Source: JAYSFC01 sp041913505
GTDB lineage: Bacteria; Pseudomonadota; Gammaproteobacteria; Burkholderiales; Burkholderiaceae_C
DNA: 13,561 nucleotides
Direction of reading: 5' to 3'
NCBI GenBank assembly: GCA_041913505.1
Contig: JAYSFC010000109.1
Span: 1 to 13,561, forward strand
Part shown: positions 7,451 through 13,561 of the stretch, in pieces
How positions within the stretch are numbered: the first letter of the stretch is position 1
Layout of the letters: each line of letters starts with the position of its first letter
Translations under genes and position numbers: made by a program
Notes under the pieces: model-generated
What the model was told of the DNA's origin: nothing
What the model saw: the letters and a program-made list of their open reading frames with translations, nothing else
Database searches by the model: none

Positions 7451-7693
7451 CTACTTCGCGGGCAGCACCAGCACGCGGCGGCGCGGCTGGCACATCGGCC
7501 CTTCGTAGGGGTCGCTGTCCCGCACCCAGCCTTCTCCGGGCGAGGTCTGCGCGCACACGCGGGCGCCGTTGAGTTTGCTGCGCCAGTAGTACCAGGGTGC
7601 AGGCGCAGCCCAGGCCGCGCCCCACGCCGCCAGCCCGGCCAGCACGCCGGCGATGGCGGCACGGCGGCGCAGAGGGTGGGGTGCGGGCGTCAT
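7451..7693 (-). CDS. Small exported or membrane-anchored protein, unknown function
   Basis: An 80-residue protein that I do not recognise. The N-terminus looks like an export signal or anchor: a basic stretch (PLRRRA), a hydrophobic stretch at about 13-30 ending in AAWAAP, and possible cleavage near residue 29. The remaining 50 residues carry an aromatic patch (WYYW, 34-37), two cysteines (47 and 68) that could form a disulfide in the periplasm, and a proline/glycine-rich SDPYEGPMC segment. Its ATG overlaps the stop of the hydrolase gene by 4 bases (ATGA on the - strand), which is the main evidence that it is real and translated with the hydrolase. A longer open frame extends into the hydrolase gene, but that part is out-of-frame coding shadow. 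Confidence 0.75.
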   Translation of the reverse strand: MTPAPHPLRRRAAIAGVLAGLAAWGAAWAAPAPWYYWRSKLNGARVCAQTSPGEGWVRDSDPYEGPMCQPRRRVLVLPAK

Positions 7694-8640
7694 GGGAGCA
7701 TCTTCGCATCGACCGAGCGCAGGAAGGCCTCCACCGCGTCGGTATAGGGGCCACTCAGCCCCAGGAGCTCGTTGGTTTCGCGGTGCGAGAGGTCCTGCGG
7801 CAGCACCTGCACGCGCATGCCCAGCGCCCGCCCCTGGGCCGCGAAGCGTTGCGCCTGGTCGCAAGCGATGCGGCGGCGGCTCGAACACACGGCCAGCACG
7901 GGCGCCGTGGCCTGGCGCAGCTGGTGCACGGGCGAGGCCAATTCCCACTGTGCCGGATCGGCACCGAAGGCCGCGTCGTACAGGCGCAGATGGCGCTGCT
8001 GCATGACCACGGGCACGTCGAGCGCCGCGCTGTCGAGCGACACGGTGGCGCGCACAGGCTGCGCCCCCTGCTGCTGCAGGAGCGCGGGCGAGGCCGCGAG
8101 CAACGCCACGAGGTGCGCGCCCGCCGAATGGCCCATGGCCACGAAGCGCCGCGGATCAGCCCCCCAGCCGGGCGCCAGGCGCTGTGCCTCGGCCAGCGCT
8201 CGCGCCACGTCCTCCACCTGCACGAGCGGCCCGGCGTCGGGCAGCAGCCGGTAGTTGATCGATACGAACACCACGCCCTGCGGCACCCAGCGCTCCACCT
8301 TGTGCTGCACCACGCGGCCCATGGCTTTGTCGCCCAGTCTCCAGGCCCCGCCGTGCACCATGAGCACCACGGGCGCGCCCTGCGGATGCGGCGGCAGGTA
8401 CACGTCCATGCGCTGGCGCGCCTGCGGCCCATAGGGCACGTCGCGCAGCACGCGCACCGTGGCGGGCGGGCGCCAATCCGCCGCAGGTTCGCCTGCGCCG
8501 TCGTCGAGCCCCTCCTCGGCCTGTTGCGCTAGGCGATCGCGCAGCGGCCCGGCCTGTGCCGGCAGATGGACCAGGCAGGCCGAAGCCGCGCACAGCGCAG
8601 CGTATGAAAGAAAGCGGGCCCAGGGGGAGAAAGCGGTCAT
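7690..8640 (-). CDS. Exported alpha/beta hydrolase (esterase/lipase-like)
   Basis: An alpha/beta-hydrolase-fold esterase of the hormone-sensitive-lipase-like group, 316 residues including a signal peptide. Catalytic features are visible: the oxyanion motif HGGAW (96-100), nucleophile S172 in GHSAG (170-174), and a candidate catalytic histidine H286 in the family pattern LSHRETN. The catalytic aspartate is probably D261, but that is less certain. The N-terminus (FSPWARF, then a hydrophobic stretch to PAQA at about 30) indicates export. I set the start at the ATG at 8640, because it begins this signal peptide. The frame is open for 81 more codons upstream, but that part overlaps the next gene antisense-free and in the wrong frame and is rich in arginine. 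The small-protein gene overlaps its end. The substrate is unknown. Confidence 0.9.
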   Translation of the reverse strand: MTAFSPWARFLSYAALCAASACLVHLPAQAGPLRDRLAQQAEEGLDDGAGEPAADWRPPATVRVLRDVPYGPQARQRMDVYLPPHPQGAPVVLMVHGGAWRLGDKAMGRVVQHKVERWVPQGVVFVSINYRLLPDAGPLVQVEDVARALAEAQRLAPGWGADPRRFVAMGHSAGAHLVALLAASPALLQQQGAQPVRATVSLDSAALDVPVVMQQRHLRLYDAAFGADPAQWELASPVHQLRQATAPVLAVCSSRRRIACDQAQRFAAQGRALGMRVQVLPQDLSHRETNELLGLSGPYTDAVEAFLRSVDAKMLP

Positions 8641-8713
8641 AGCGGCGCCATGCGGTTCAACGATGGAGGCGGATTCTGCGCAGCCCGCATGAAGCGCCTG
8701 CGGCACCAGCGTA

Positions 8714-9541
8714 TCAAGACGTAACAATCCAGCCTTCGAGTGGATCGAGCGCGGGCGGCAGGCCGTAAAGCGCATCACCCTGCGCATGGCACCGCTCGGC
8801 CCACGCCGCCTGCAGCAGGCACAGCGCGGCGTCGAGGCTGTCGCCGCTCCCGTCCTGCGCCAGCGCGTCGTGCTGCGCGGCACTCAGCACCAGACGCAGG
8901 CCCAGGCGTGTGCGCCCCGTCTCGAGTGCGGCGAGCAGGTCTTTGCGCGCGATGAGGCGCTCGGGCGTGTGCCGGGCCTTGTCGTCGCTCTTGTAGCTGC
9001 GCCGGCCCAGCACCTCGCGCGCGAGCAGGCCTGGATAGGCTTCGAGCGCCACGCGCCGCGGGTCCCCCGCCTGCAGCCCCGGCAGGTGCACGCCCGCATC
9101 GAGCAGCAGCGGCACGCCCGCGTGCAGCATGTAGGCCACGGGCGGGTTCACCCATTTCATCGAGGGGCTCGATCCGGCGGGTCCGTCGGTTGCGCGGTGG
9201 GCAAACTTGGCGCCCTTGGGCCGCGCGGCGCAAAAGCCGGCAAACGCATCGCGGATCTGCGTGCGCGCGAGGCTGCGGTAGTGCGCCATGCAGGCGGCCC
9301 AGTCGAGCGGCCAGCCCAGCGCCTGCACCAGTTCACGCGGCAGGCCGAATGGCAGATCGAACCCGCCCACCCACGAGCGCGGCTCGGCCAGCCACTGGCC
9401 GAAGGCGTCGAGCCTTTCAAAACGGGCCAAGCCCGTGAGCACCACGCGGTCGCCCTGCCGCACTCCCTGGGCCAGCACGATGGGCTTGCGCGGGCCAGGG
9501 CTGCTCGAAAAGTCGCAGCCGATGAGCGGCGGCCCCTCCAT
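8714..9541 (-). CDS. DUF429 domain protein (predicted RNase H-fold)
   Basis: A 275-residue protein that I assign to the DUF429 family, which is described as having an RNase H-like fold and is sometimes called a predicted nuclease; no function is established. Family-type segments are GCDFSSSP (8-15), GFDLPFGLP (60-68), EAYPGLLAREVLG with SYK following (167-184), and GDSLDAALCLLQAAWA (233-248). The acidic residues D10, D62, E167 and D237 sit where an RNase H-like active site would need them, which is inference from spacing and motif. No signal peptide or membrane segment is visible. It starts 3 bases after the transporter stop, so it is the last gene of the folE-led set. A 73-base gap follows before the hydrolase gene. 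Confidence 0.82.
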   Translation of the reverse strand: MEGPPLIGCDFSSSPGPRKPIVLAQGVRQGDRVVLTGLARFERLDAFGQWLAEPRSWVGGFDLPFGLPRELVQALGWPLDWAACMAHYRSLARTQIRDAFAGFCAARPKGAKFAHRATDGPAGSSPSMKWVNPPVAYMLHAGVPLLLDAGVHLPGLQAGDPRRVALEAYPGLLAREVLGRRSYKSDDKARHTPERLIARKDLLAALETGRTRLGLRLVLSAAQHDALAQDGSGDSLDAALCLLQAAWAERCHAQGDALYGLPPALDPLEGWIVTS

Positions 9542-9544
9542 GCG

Positions 9545-10426
9545 CTACCCCAGCGCCAGCGCCGTCACGCCGACGGCGATGAGCGCCGCGCCCGTGATGC
9601 GCGCGGCGCGGTCGCCCTCGTTCAGCAGGTGCCCGCCGATGAGCGCAGCAAACAGCATCGACACTTCGCGCGCGGGTGCCACATGCGACAGGGGGGCCTC
9701 GCGCATCGCATAGAGCACGAGCACGTAGGCAATGGGGCTCACGGCCGCCACCAGCAAGGCAAAGCGCCACTGCACGCGCCACAGGCTGCGCGCCGTCGGC
9801 AGATCACGCAGCACGGCGGGCGCGAGCACGGCCAAGCGCACAAAGTTGCCCATGTAGTCCACAAGGATGGGCGACATCCGCAACACCTTGACCGCATAGC
9901 CGTCCACCACCGTGTAGGCCGCAATGAAGGCCCCCGTGAGCACGCCATAGAACATGCCGGCATGCACACGCTCGCGCGCCGCCGGGTCGTGCGTGGCACG
10001 CAGCAACGCGGGACCACCCGCGATGAGGAACACGCCGCCCACCACGCCAACGATACCCAGGCCGCCCAGCAGCGAGAGTTGCTCGCCCAGCAGCGCAATG
10101 GCCACGAACGACGACAGCAGCGGCCCCGAGCCGCGCGCCAGCGGATACACCACCGTCAGGTCGGCCCGGCGGTAGCCGCGCAGCAGGATCACGTAGTACG
10201 CCACGTGCAGCAGGCCGCTGGCCACGATGAAGCCCCACTCCCGCGGGCCCCACTGCACAACGGCATCCCGCCCCAGCCACCAGCCCAGCGGCGCCCACAC
10301 CACCATCATGAGCGCCGAGGTGAAGAACGCGAAGCGCGAGTCACCCCCCGCCTTCTTGGCGGCGATGTTCCAGCCAGCGTGAACCAGCCCGGCCAGCAGG
10401 ATGAGGGCGAAGGCCTGGAGGCTCAA
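9545..10426 (-). CDS. EamA/DMT family transporter
   Basis: Inner-membrane protein of the drug/metabolite transporter superfamily; 293 residues with about ten hydrophobic segments in the two-repeat EamA arrangement. Typical segments are VHAGWNIAAKKA (15-26), the first-repeat end RRADLTVVYPLARGSGPLL (85-103), and the second-repeat counterpart near REAPLSHVAPAREVSMLFAAL. Members export or import small metabolites, and the substrate cannot be read here. The start is a TTG codon at 10426, overlapping the BLUF stop by 4 bases (TTGA). There is no in-frame ATG early enough to keep the first membrane segment, and the overlap suggests coupled translation. It lies between the blue-light sensor and the DUF429 gene with almost no spacing. 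Confidence 0.9.
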   Translation of the reverse strand: MSLQAFALILLAGLVHAGWNIAAKKAGGDSRFAFFTSALMMVVWAPLGWWLGRDAVVQWGPREWGFIVASGLLHVAYYVILLRGYRRADLTVVYPLARGSGPLLSSFVAIALLGEQLSLLGGLGIVGVVGGVFLIAGGPALLRATHDPAARERVHAGMFYGVLTGAFIAAYTVVDGYAVKVLRMSPILVDYMGNFVRLAVLAPAVLRDLPTARSLWRVQWRFALLVAAVSPIAYVLVLYAMREAPLSHVAPAREVSMLFAALIGGHLLNEGDRAARITGAALIAVGVTALALG

Positions 10427-10845
10427 GCCCGGCCGATGATGGAGGCCGTTGCCATCAGCTCCTCCAGCAGCGCGAACGACACCTTGCCCGAAGTCATGTA
10501 GGGATCGAACTCCGGCTTCTCAGAGTACTTGAGCACGATGGAATGGTTGAGCTTGGCCAGGTTCACATGGCCCATGGTCCAGCCACCGAAGCGGCGCTCG
10601 CAGATTTCCTCGAACGCGAGCAGCTCCACATCCTTGTGGCGCGCGTCGCGCTGGATGTGGCCGTAGAGCTCGCTCACGGCCGCGCGGCCACCCTCGATGG
10701 CCTGCAGGAAGATGCCGCCGCCGTAGCACAGCACGCCCGTGATACCGGACGCGGGGTTGTGCAGGCGCGAGGTGGAGAGGATGGCCTCGATGGCCGCGGG
10801 CGTGGTGTCTACAGCGCGGCTGACGTAAAGCAGGCGGACCAGCAT
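10423..10845 (-). CDS. Stand-alone BLUF-domain blue-light photoreceptor
   Basis: A 140-residue BLUF (sensor of blue light using FAD) protein with no fused output domain. The residues that define the photocycle can be placed by spacing against AppA: Y7 (AppA Y21), N30 in the pair HN (AppA N45), Q48 in IFLQAIEG (AppA Q63), W89 and M91 in GGWTMGHV (AppA W104, M106). The core is followed by about 45 residues that are likely to form the capping helices of short BLUF proteins. It should bind FAD and signal through contact with a partner protein, as short BLUF proteins such as PixD do. It starts 3 bases after the folE stop and has a strong Shine-Dalgarno sequence inside the folE end. Its stop overlaps the transporter start. 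Confidence 0.95.
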   Translation of the reverse strand: MLVRLLYVSRAVDTTPAAIEAILSTSRLHNPASGITGVLCYGGGIFLQAIEGGRAAVSELYGHIQRDARHKDVELLAFEEICERRFGGWTMGHVNLAKLNHSIVLKYSEKPEFDPYMTSGKVSFALLEELMATASIIGRA

Positions 10846-10848
10846 GGG

Positions 10849-11574
10849 TCAGCTCCTTCCGGGGATGAGAGAGAGGAATTCGCGGCGCAGCGTGGGGTTG
10901 GTGAGGAAAACGCCGCGCATCACGGAATTGATCATCTTGCTGTCCATCTCGCGCACGCCGCGCCAGGACATGCAGAAGTGGCTCGCCTCCATGACGATAC
11001 CCAGGCCGTCGGGCTGGGTTTTCTCCATGATGAGGTCGGCCAACTGCACCACGGCCTCCTCCTGGATCTGCGGGCGGCCCATGACCCAGTCCACGAGGCG
11101 CGCGTACTTCGACAGGCCGATCACGTTGGTGTGCTCGTTGGGCAGCACGCCGATCCAAATCTTGCCGATCACGGGACACAGATGGTGGCTGCAGGCGCTG
11201 CGCACGGTGATCGGGCCCACGATCATGAGCTCGTTGAGGTGCTCGGCATTGGGGAACTCGGTGACGGCGGGCGCCTGCACGTAGCGGCCCTTGAACACCT
11301 CGTTGAGGTACATCTTGGCCACGCGGCGCGCGGTGTTGCGGGTGTTGTGGTCGCCGGCGGTGTCGATCACCATGCTGTCGAGCACGCCCTGCATCTTGAC
11401 CTCGACCTCGTCCAGCAGCTGCTCGAGTTCGCCGGGCTGCAGGAACTCGGCGATGTTGTCGTTCGCATGGAAGCGCTTGCGGGCCTCCGTGAGCCGCTCG
11501 CGGATCTTCACCGAGACGGGCGTTCCCTCTTGCGGGTTGGCTGGATTCATATCGGCAGCGAGTTGTCTGAACAT
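10849..11574 (-). CDS. folE: GTP cyclohydrolase I
   Basis: Catalyses the first step of folate and tetrahydropterin synthesis: GTP to 7,8-dihydroneopterin triphosphate plus formate, in the cytoplasm as a homodecamer. The 241 residues contain the full catalytic domain, with the family pattern VRSACSHHLCPVIGK (124-138), VIGLSKYARLV (151-161) and RPQIQE (167-172). Zinc ligands can be matched to the E. coli enzyme: C128 (C110), H131 (H113) and C201 (C181); H130 matches the catalytic H112. About 35 N-terminal residues precede the conserved domain. The start may be the ATG at 11574 or the ATG at 11550, eight codons further in; neither has a clear Shine-Dalgarno sequence. The BLUF gene follows after 3 bases. 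The repeat at 11618-11670 lies in the upstream gap. Confidence 0.96.
   Translation of the reverse strand: MFRQLAADMNPANPQEGTPVSVKIRERLTEARKRFHANDNIAEFLQPGELEQLLDEVEVKMQGVLDSMVIDTAGDHNTRNTARRVAKMYLNEVFKGRYVQAPAVTEFPNAEHLNELMIVGPITVRSACSHHLCPVIGKIWIGVLPNEHTNVIGLSKYARLVDWVMGRPQIQEEAVVQLADLIMEKTQPDGLGIVMEASHFCMSWRGVREMDSKMINSVMRGVFLTNPTLRREFLSLIPGRS
10853..10860 (-). promoter_or_regulatory. Ribosome binding site of the BLUF gene
   Basis: On the - strand GGAAGGAG lies 7 bases before the BLUF ATG (10845) and inside the last codons of folE. It is one of the best Shine-Dalgarno matches in the window. It supports this start and suggests that the photoreceptor is translated efficiently from the folE mRNA. 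Confidence 0.75.
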
Positions 11575-11617
11575 GATGGCATGGTAACAGCGAATGCCAC
11601 ACCCGATACTTCGAGGG

Positions 11618-11670
11618 TTTTAGGCCGCAAGTGCTTACCTGTATTGCACATCAAGCTACACAAATAATAG
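11618..11670 (+). repeat. Intergenic repeat, copy 2 (AGCTA-N6-TAATAG type)
   Basis: In the 101-base gap between the clsB-like gene and folE, AGCTA (11654-11658) and TAATAG (11665-11670) are separated by six bases. TTTTAGGCC (11618-11626) lies 27 bases before AGCTA. These spacings are identical to those of the copy at 6678-6731. The AT-rich end lies 5 bases from the clsB-like stop, while copy 1 directly abuts the exporter stop. The bases between the anchors differ strongly between the copies. The element precedes folE on the - strand and could influence its expression. Confidence 0.55.
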
Positions 11671-11675
11671 CAAAC

Positions 11676-12902
11676 TCAGTAACGCTTGCCCGTCACCCAC
11701 AGCGCTGCGCGCATGAGGGCGTGGGCTATGCGGTCAAGCACGCGCTCGCGCCATGGGCGGTGCTCGTAGCGCAGCGGGTCCATGCGCCGCCCCGCATTGC
11801 GCATGGCGTGGCGCAATCGCGTGCGCAGTTCGGAGGCGAAGGCGCCGTCCTGGACCACCACGTTGGCCTCGCGCGCAAGCAGCAGCGACAGCGGGTCGAG
11901 GTTGGACGAGCCCACCGTGGCCCAGGGCCGGGGGCCGTTGGCGTCGATCACCGCCACCTTGGCATGCAGAAAGCTCGGCTCGTACTCGTAGATCTCCACC
12001 CCCGCGCGCAGCAGCACGCCGTAGACGGGCCGCGTCGCGTGGTACTGCATGAAGTATTCGTAGCGCCCCTGCAGCAGCAGCTGCACGCGCACGCCGCGCC
12101 GCGCCGCCAGCACCAGCGCGCGGCGCAGCTTGCCGCCGGGCAGGAAGTAGGCGTTGGCAATGATGATTTCGTGCCGCGCGGCGCCGATGGCACGGCGGTA
12201 GGCGCGCTCGATGCGGCTGCGGTTGCGCACGTTGTCGCGCAGCACCAGCGCGGCGCGCACGCCCGGGCCCGGCGTGCTGCGGCCGCCGCCGGCGTGGGTG
12301 CTGGCCGCCTCACGCAGTGCGTGCACGGCCTCTGGCAGGTGGTGCAGGCGCACATCGCGCACGGCCTGCATGCGCCACCACAGCTGCTCCATCGCGTCGC
12401 CCGCCTGGGTGGCGAGGCCGCCCTCGGCACGCACCGCGAAGTCAAAGCGCGGCGCCGTGAGCTCGCCGTGGTTCGGGTCGTGGTAGTCGTCGAGGACGTT
12501 GATGCCGCCGCAGAACAGCACGCGCCCGTCCACCACGCAGAGCTTGCGGTGCAGGCGCCGCCAGCGCATGGGCAGCAGCAGGCCCAGGGGCCCGAGCGGC
12601 GAGTACACGCGCACCTGCACGCCGGCCTCGCGCATGCGCTCACGCCACAGGGGCGACAGCGGCCCCGTGCCCACGCCGTCCACCACGAGCCGCGTGCGCA
12701 CGCCGCGCCGCGCCGCACGCATGAGCGCCTCGGCCACCTCGGCGCCCGCGCCGGTGACATCGAAGATGTAGGTCTCGAACTGGATGGAGGTGCTGGCTGT
12801 CTCCATCTCGCGCACGAGGGCCGGAAACAGCTCGACGGCGCCCTGCAGCAGCTGGACGCGGGGGGCAGAGGTGAATTCGGCGGCCGCGCGCTTCACTTTC
12901 AC
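11676..12902 (-). CDS. clsB: Phospholipase D-type cardiolipin synthase, ClsB-like
   Basis: Membrane-associated phosphatidyltransferase of the phospholipase D superfamily, close to ClsB in length (408 residues here; E. coli ClsB has 413). Both HKD motifs are intact: LHRKLCVVD (H118, K120, D125) and FLHAKVAVID (H313, K315, D320), the second followed by VGSSNLDPLSLLLARE. Family knowledge: ClsB-type enzymes make cardiolipin from phosphatidylglycerol and phosphatidylethanolamine. I place the start at GTG 12902, which gives a GTGA 4-base overlap with the upstream stop and an N-terminus of ClsB-like length. An in-frame ATG at 12947 would add 15 residues and overlap the upstream gene by 49 bases. Neither has a clear Shine-Dalgarno sequence. 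The gene order with the upstream nuclease-like gene matches ybhP-clsB of E. coli. Confidence 0.9.
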   Translation of the reverse strand: MKVKRAAAEFTSAPRVQLLQGAVELFPALVREMETASTSIQFETYIFDVTGAGAEVAEALMRAARRGVRTRLVVDGVGTGPLSPLWRERMREAGVQVRVYSPLGPLGLLLPMRWRRLHRKLCVVDGRVLFCGGINVLDDYHDPNHGELTAPRFDFAVRAEGGLATQAGDAMEQLWWRMQAVRDVRLHHLPEAVHALREAASTHAGGGRSTPGPGVRAALVLRDNVRNRSRIERAYRRAIGAARHEIIIANAYFLPGGKLRRALVLAARRGVRVQLLLQGRYEYFMQYHATRPVYGVLLRAGVEIYEYEPSFLHAKVAVIDANGPRPWATVGSSNLDPLSLLLAREANVVVQDGAFASELRTRLRHAMRNAGRRMDPLRYEHRPWRERVLDRIAHALMRAALWVTGKRY

Positions 12903-13561
12903 CAACGGAATTCTGCGATCAACGGCAGGTGGTCGGACATACGCCACCAGATACGCCCGCGCGGCACGTGCAGCCCCACCGGCGTGAGTCCGCGCACGTA
13001 GACATGGTCGAGCTGGGCCAGCGGCAGCCGCGCGGGGTAGGTGAAGGCGCGGCGGGCGTCCTCGTACTCGTGCAGACCGAAATTGCGCAGCATGCGCTGG
13101 ATCTGCGAGCCCCAGTCGTTGAAATCGCCCGCCACCACCAGCGGCGCGCCGCGCGGCACCTCGCGCTCGATGAAGCGCTGCAGCTGCTCGATCTGGCGCA
13201 CGCGGCTGCCCGGAATCAGGCCCAGGTGCACCACGATGGCGTGCACGGGGCGGCCCTGGAACTCCACCTCCACGTGCAGCAGGCCGCGCTGCTCGAAACG
13301 GTGGTCGGAGATGTCCTCGTGCTGGTGCGCGATCACGGGCCAGCGCGTCAGCAGCGCGTTGCCATGCTCGCCGTGGCGCGTGTAGGCGTTGGTGCGGTAC
13401 ACGGCCTCGTAGCCCTCGGGGGCCAGGTACTCGGCCTGGGGCACGTTGGGCCAGCGGTCGAAATAGTGCTGCTCGCGGCGGTGGAGCTTGCGCACCTCCT
13501 GCAGGCAGACGATGTCGGCGTCGAGCTGCTCCACGGCCAGCCCCAGGTTGTGGATCTCCAG
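12899..13561 (-). CDS. Endonuclease/exonuclease/phosphatase family protein, YbhP-like (5' end missing)
   Basis: The C-terminal 220 residues of a protein of the endonuclease/exonuclease/phosphatase fold; the N-terminus lies beyond the window edge and the frame is open to the last base. Visible catalytic-type motifs are DIVCLQEV (acidic metal ligand), VVHLGL, GDFNDWGSQI and the final SDHLPLIAEF with the Asp-His pair. The fold includes DNA repair nucleases, sphingomyelinases and phosphoinositide phosphatases. The place directly before a clsB-like gene matches E. coli ybhP-clsB, which hints at a role in lipid or envelope metabolism and not DNA repair, but that is inference. A GTG at 13534 is not the start: conserved frame (LEIHNLGLAVEQLDAD) continues to the edge. 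Confidence 0.9.
   Translation of the reverse strand: MEIHNLGLAVEQLDADIVCLQEVRKLHRREQHYFDRWPNVPQAEYLAPEGYEAVYRTNAYTRHGEHGNALLTRWPVIAHQHEDISDHRFEQRGLLHVEVEFQGRPVHAIVVHLGLIPGSRVRQIEQLQRFIEREVPRGAPLVVAGDFNDWGSQIQRMLRNFGLHEYEDARRAFTYPARLPLAQLDHVYVRGLTPVGLHVPRGRIWWRMSDHLPLIAEFRW

Noticed and set aside
8641..8883. Extension of the alpha/beta hydrolase by 81 codons to an upstream start
   Set aside because: The added part is arginine-rich, overlaps the end of the DUF429 gene in another frame, and would bury the clear signal peptide that starts at 8640.
8786..10501. A 571-codon open frame on the + strand across the DUF429 and EamA genes, and similar long + strand frames over folE (10543-11667) and the clsB-like gene (11631-13001)
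   Set aside because: They lie antisense to well-recognised genes, are rich in Arg, His, Ala and Gln without any family motif, and are the expected by-product of GC-rich third codon positions.
11666..11671. TATTAT on the - strand as a -10 box for folE
   Set aside because: It is part of the AGCTA-N6-TAATAG repeat, and no convincing -35 hexamer lies 17 bases upstream. It remains possible but unsupported.

Overview
The window is strongly GC-rich and almost entirely coding, and its gene families point to a betaproteobacterium. I favour the Comamonadaceae (Acidovorax, Alicycliphilus or a relative). That placement is inference from composition, protein style and the type of short intergenic repeat; I ran no search. 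No gene-free stretch exceeds about 100 bases. I see no RNA gene, CRISPR array, insertion sequence or prophage gene.

Region 1 (1-5951, + strand) is one compact transport operon. It holds a partial DppB/OppB-type permease, a DppC/OppC-type permease, two ABC ATPases (DppD/OppD-like and DppF/OppF-like), an exported solute-binding protein and an amidase-signature hydrolase. The first four genes overlap by 1 to 8 bases. The binding-protein gene follows a 65-base leader with its own ribosome binding site, and the amidase starts 8 bases after it. Together they look like a pathway that captures an amide or peptide-like compound in the periplasm, imports it and hydrolyses an amide bond in the cytoplasm. 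The substrate cannot be read from the sequence.

Region 2 (5955-8640, - strand) meets the amidase tail to tail with only 3 bases between stop codons. Along the - strand (right to left) it encodes an exported alpha/beta hydrolase, an overlapping 80-residue exported or membrane-anchored small protein, a LysE/RhtB-family exporter and a histidine phosphatase.

Region 3 (8714-11574, - strand) is a tight four-gene set: folE (GTP cyclohydrolase I), a stand-alone BLUF blue-light photoreceptor, an EamA-type drug/metabolite transporter and a DUF429 protein. The junctions are +3, -4 and +3 bases. Blue-light sensing linked to pterin synthesis is the most unusual feature of the window.

Region 4 (11676-13561, - strand) holds a ClsB-type phospholipase D/cardiolipin synthase, preceded by a YbhP-like endonuclease/exonuclease/phosphatase protein cut by the window edge. 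This matches the E. coli ybhP-clsB order.

Two diverged copies of a roughly 53-base intergenic repeat lie just past the stop codons of two - strand genes, at 6678-6731 and 11618-11670.
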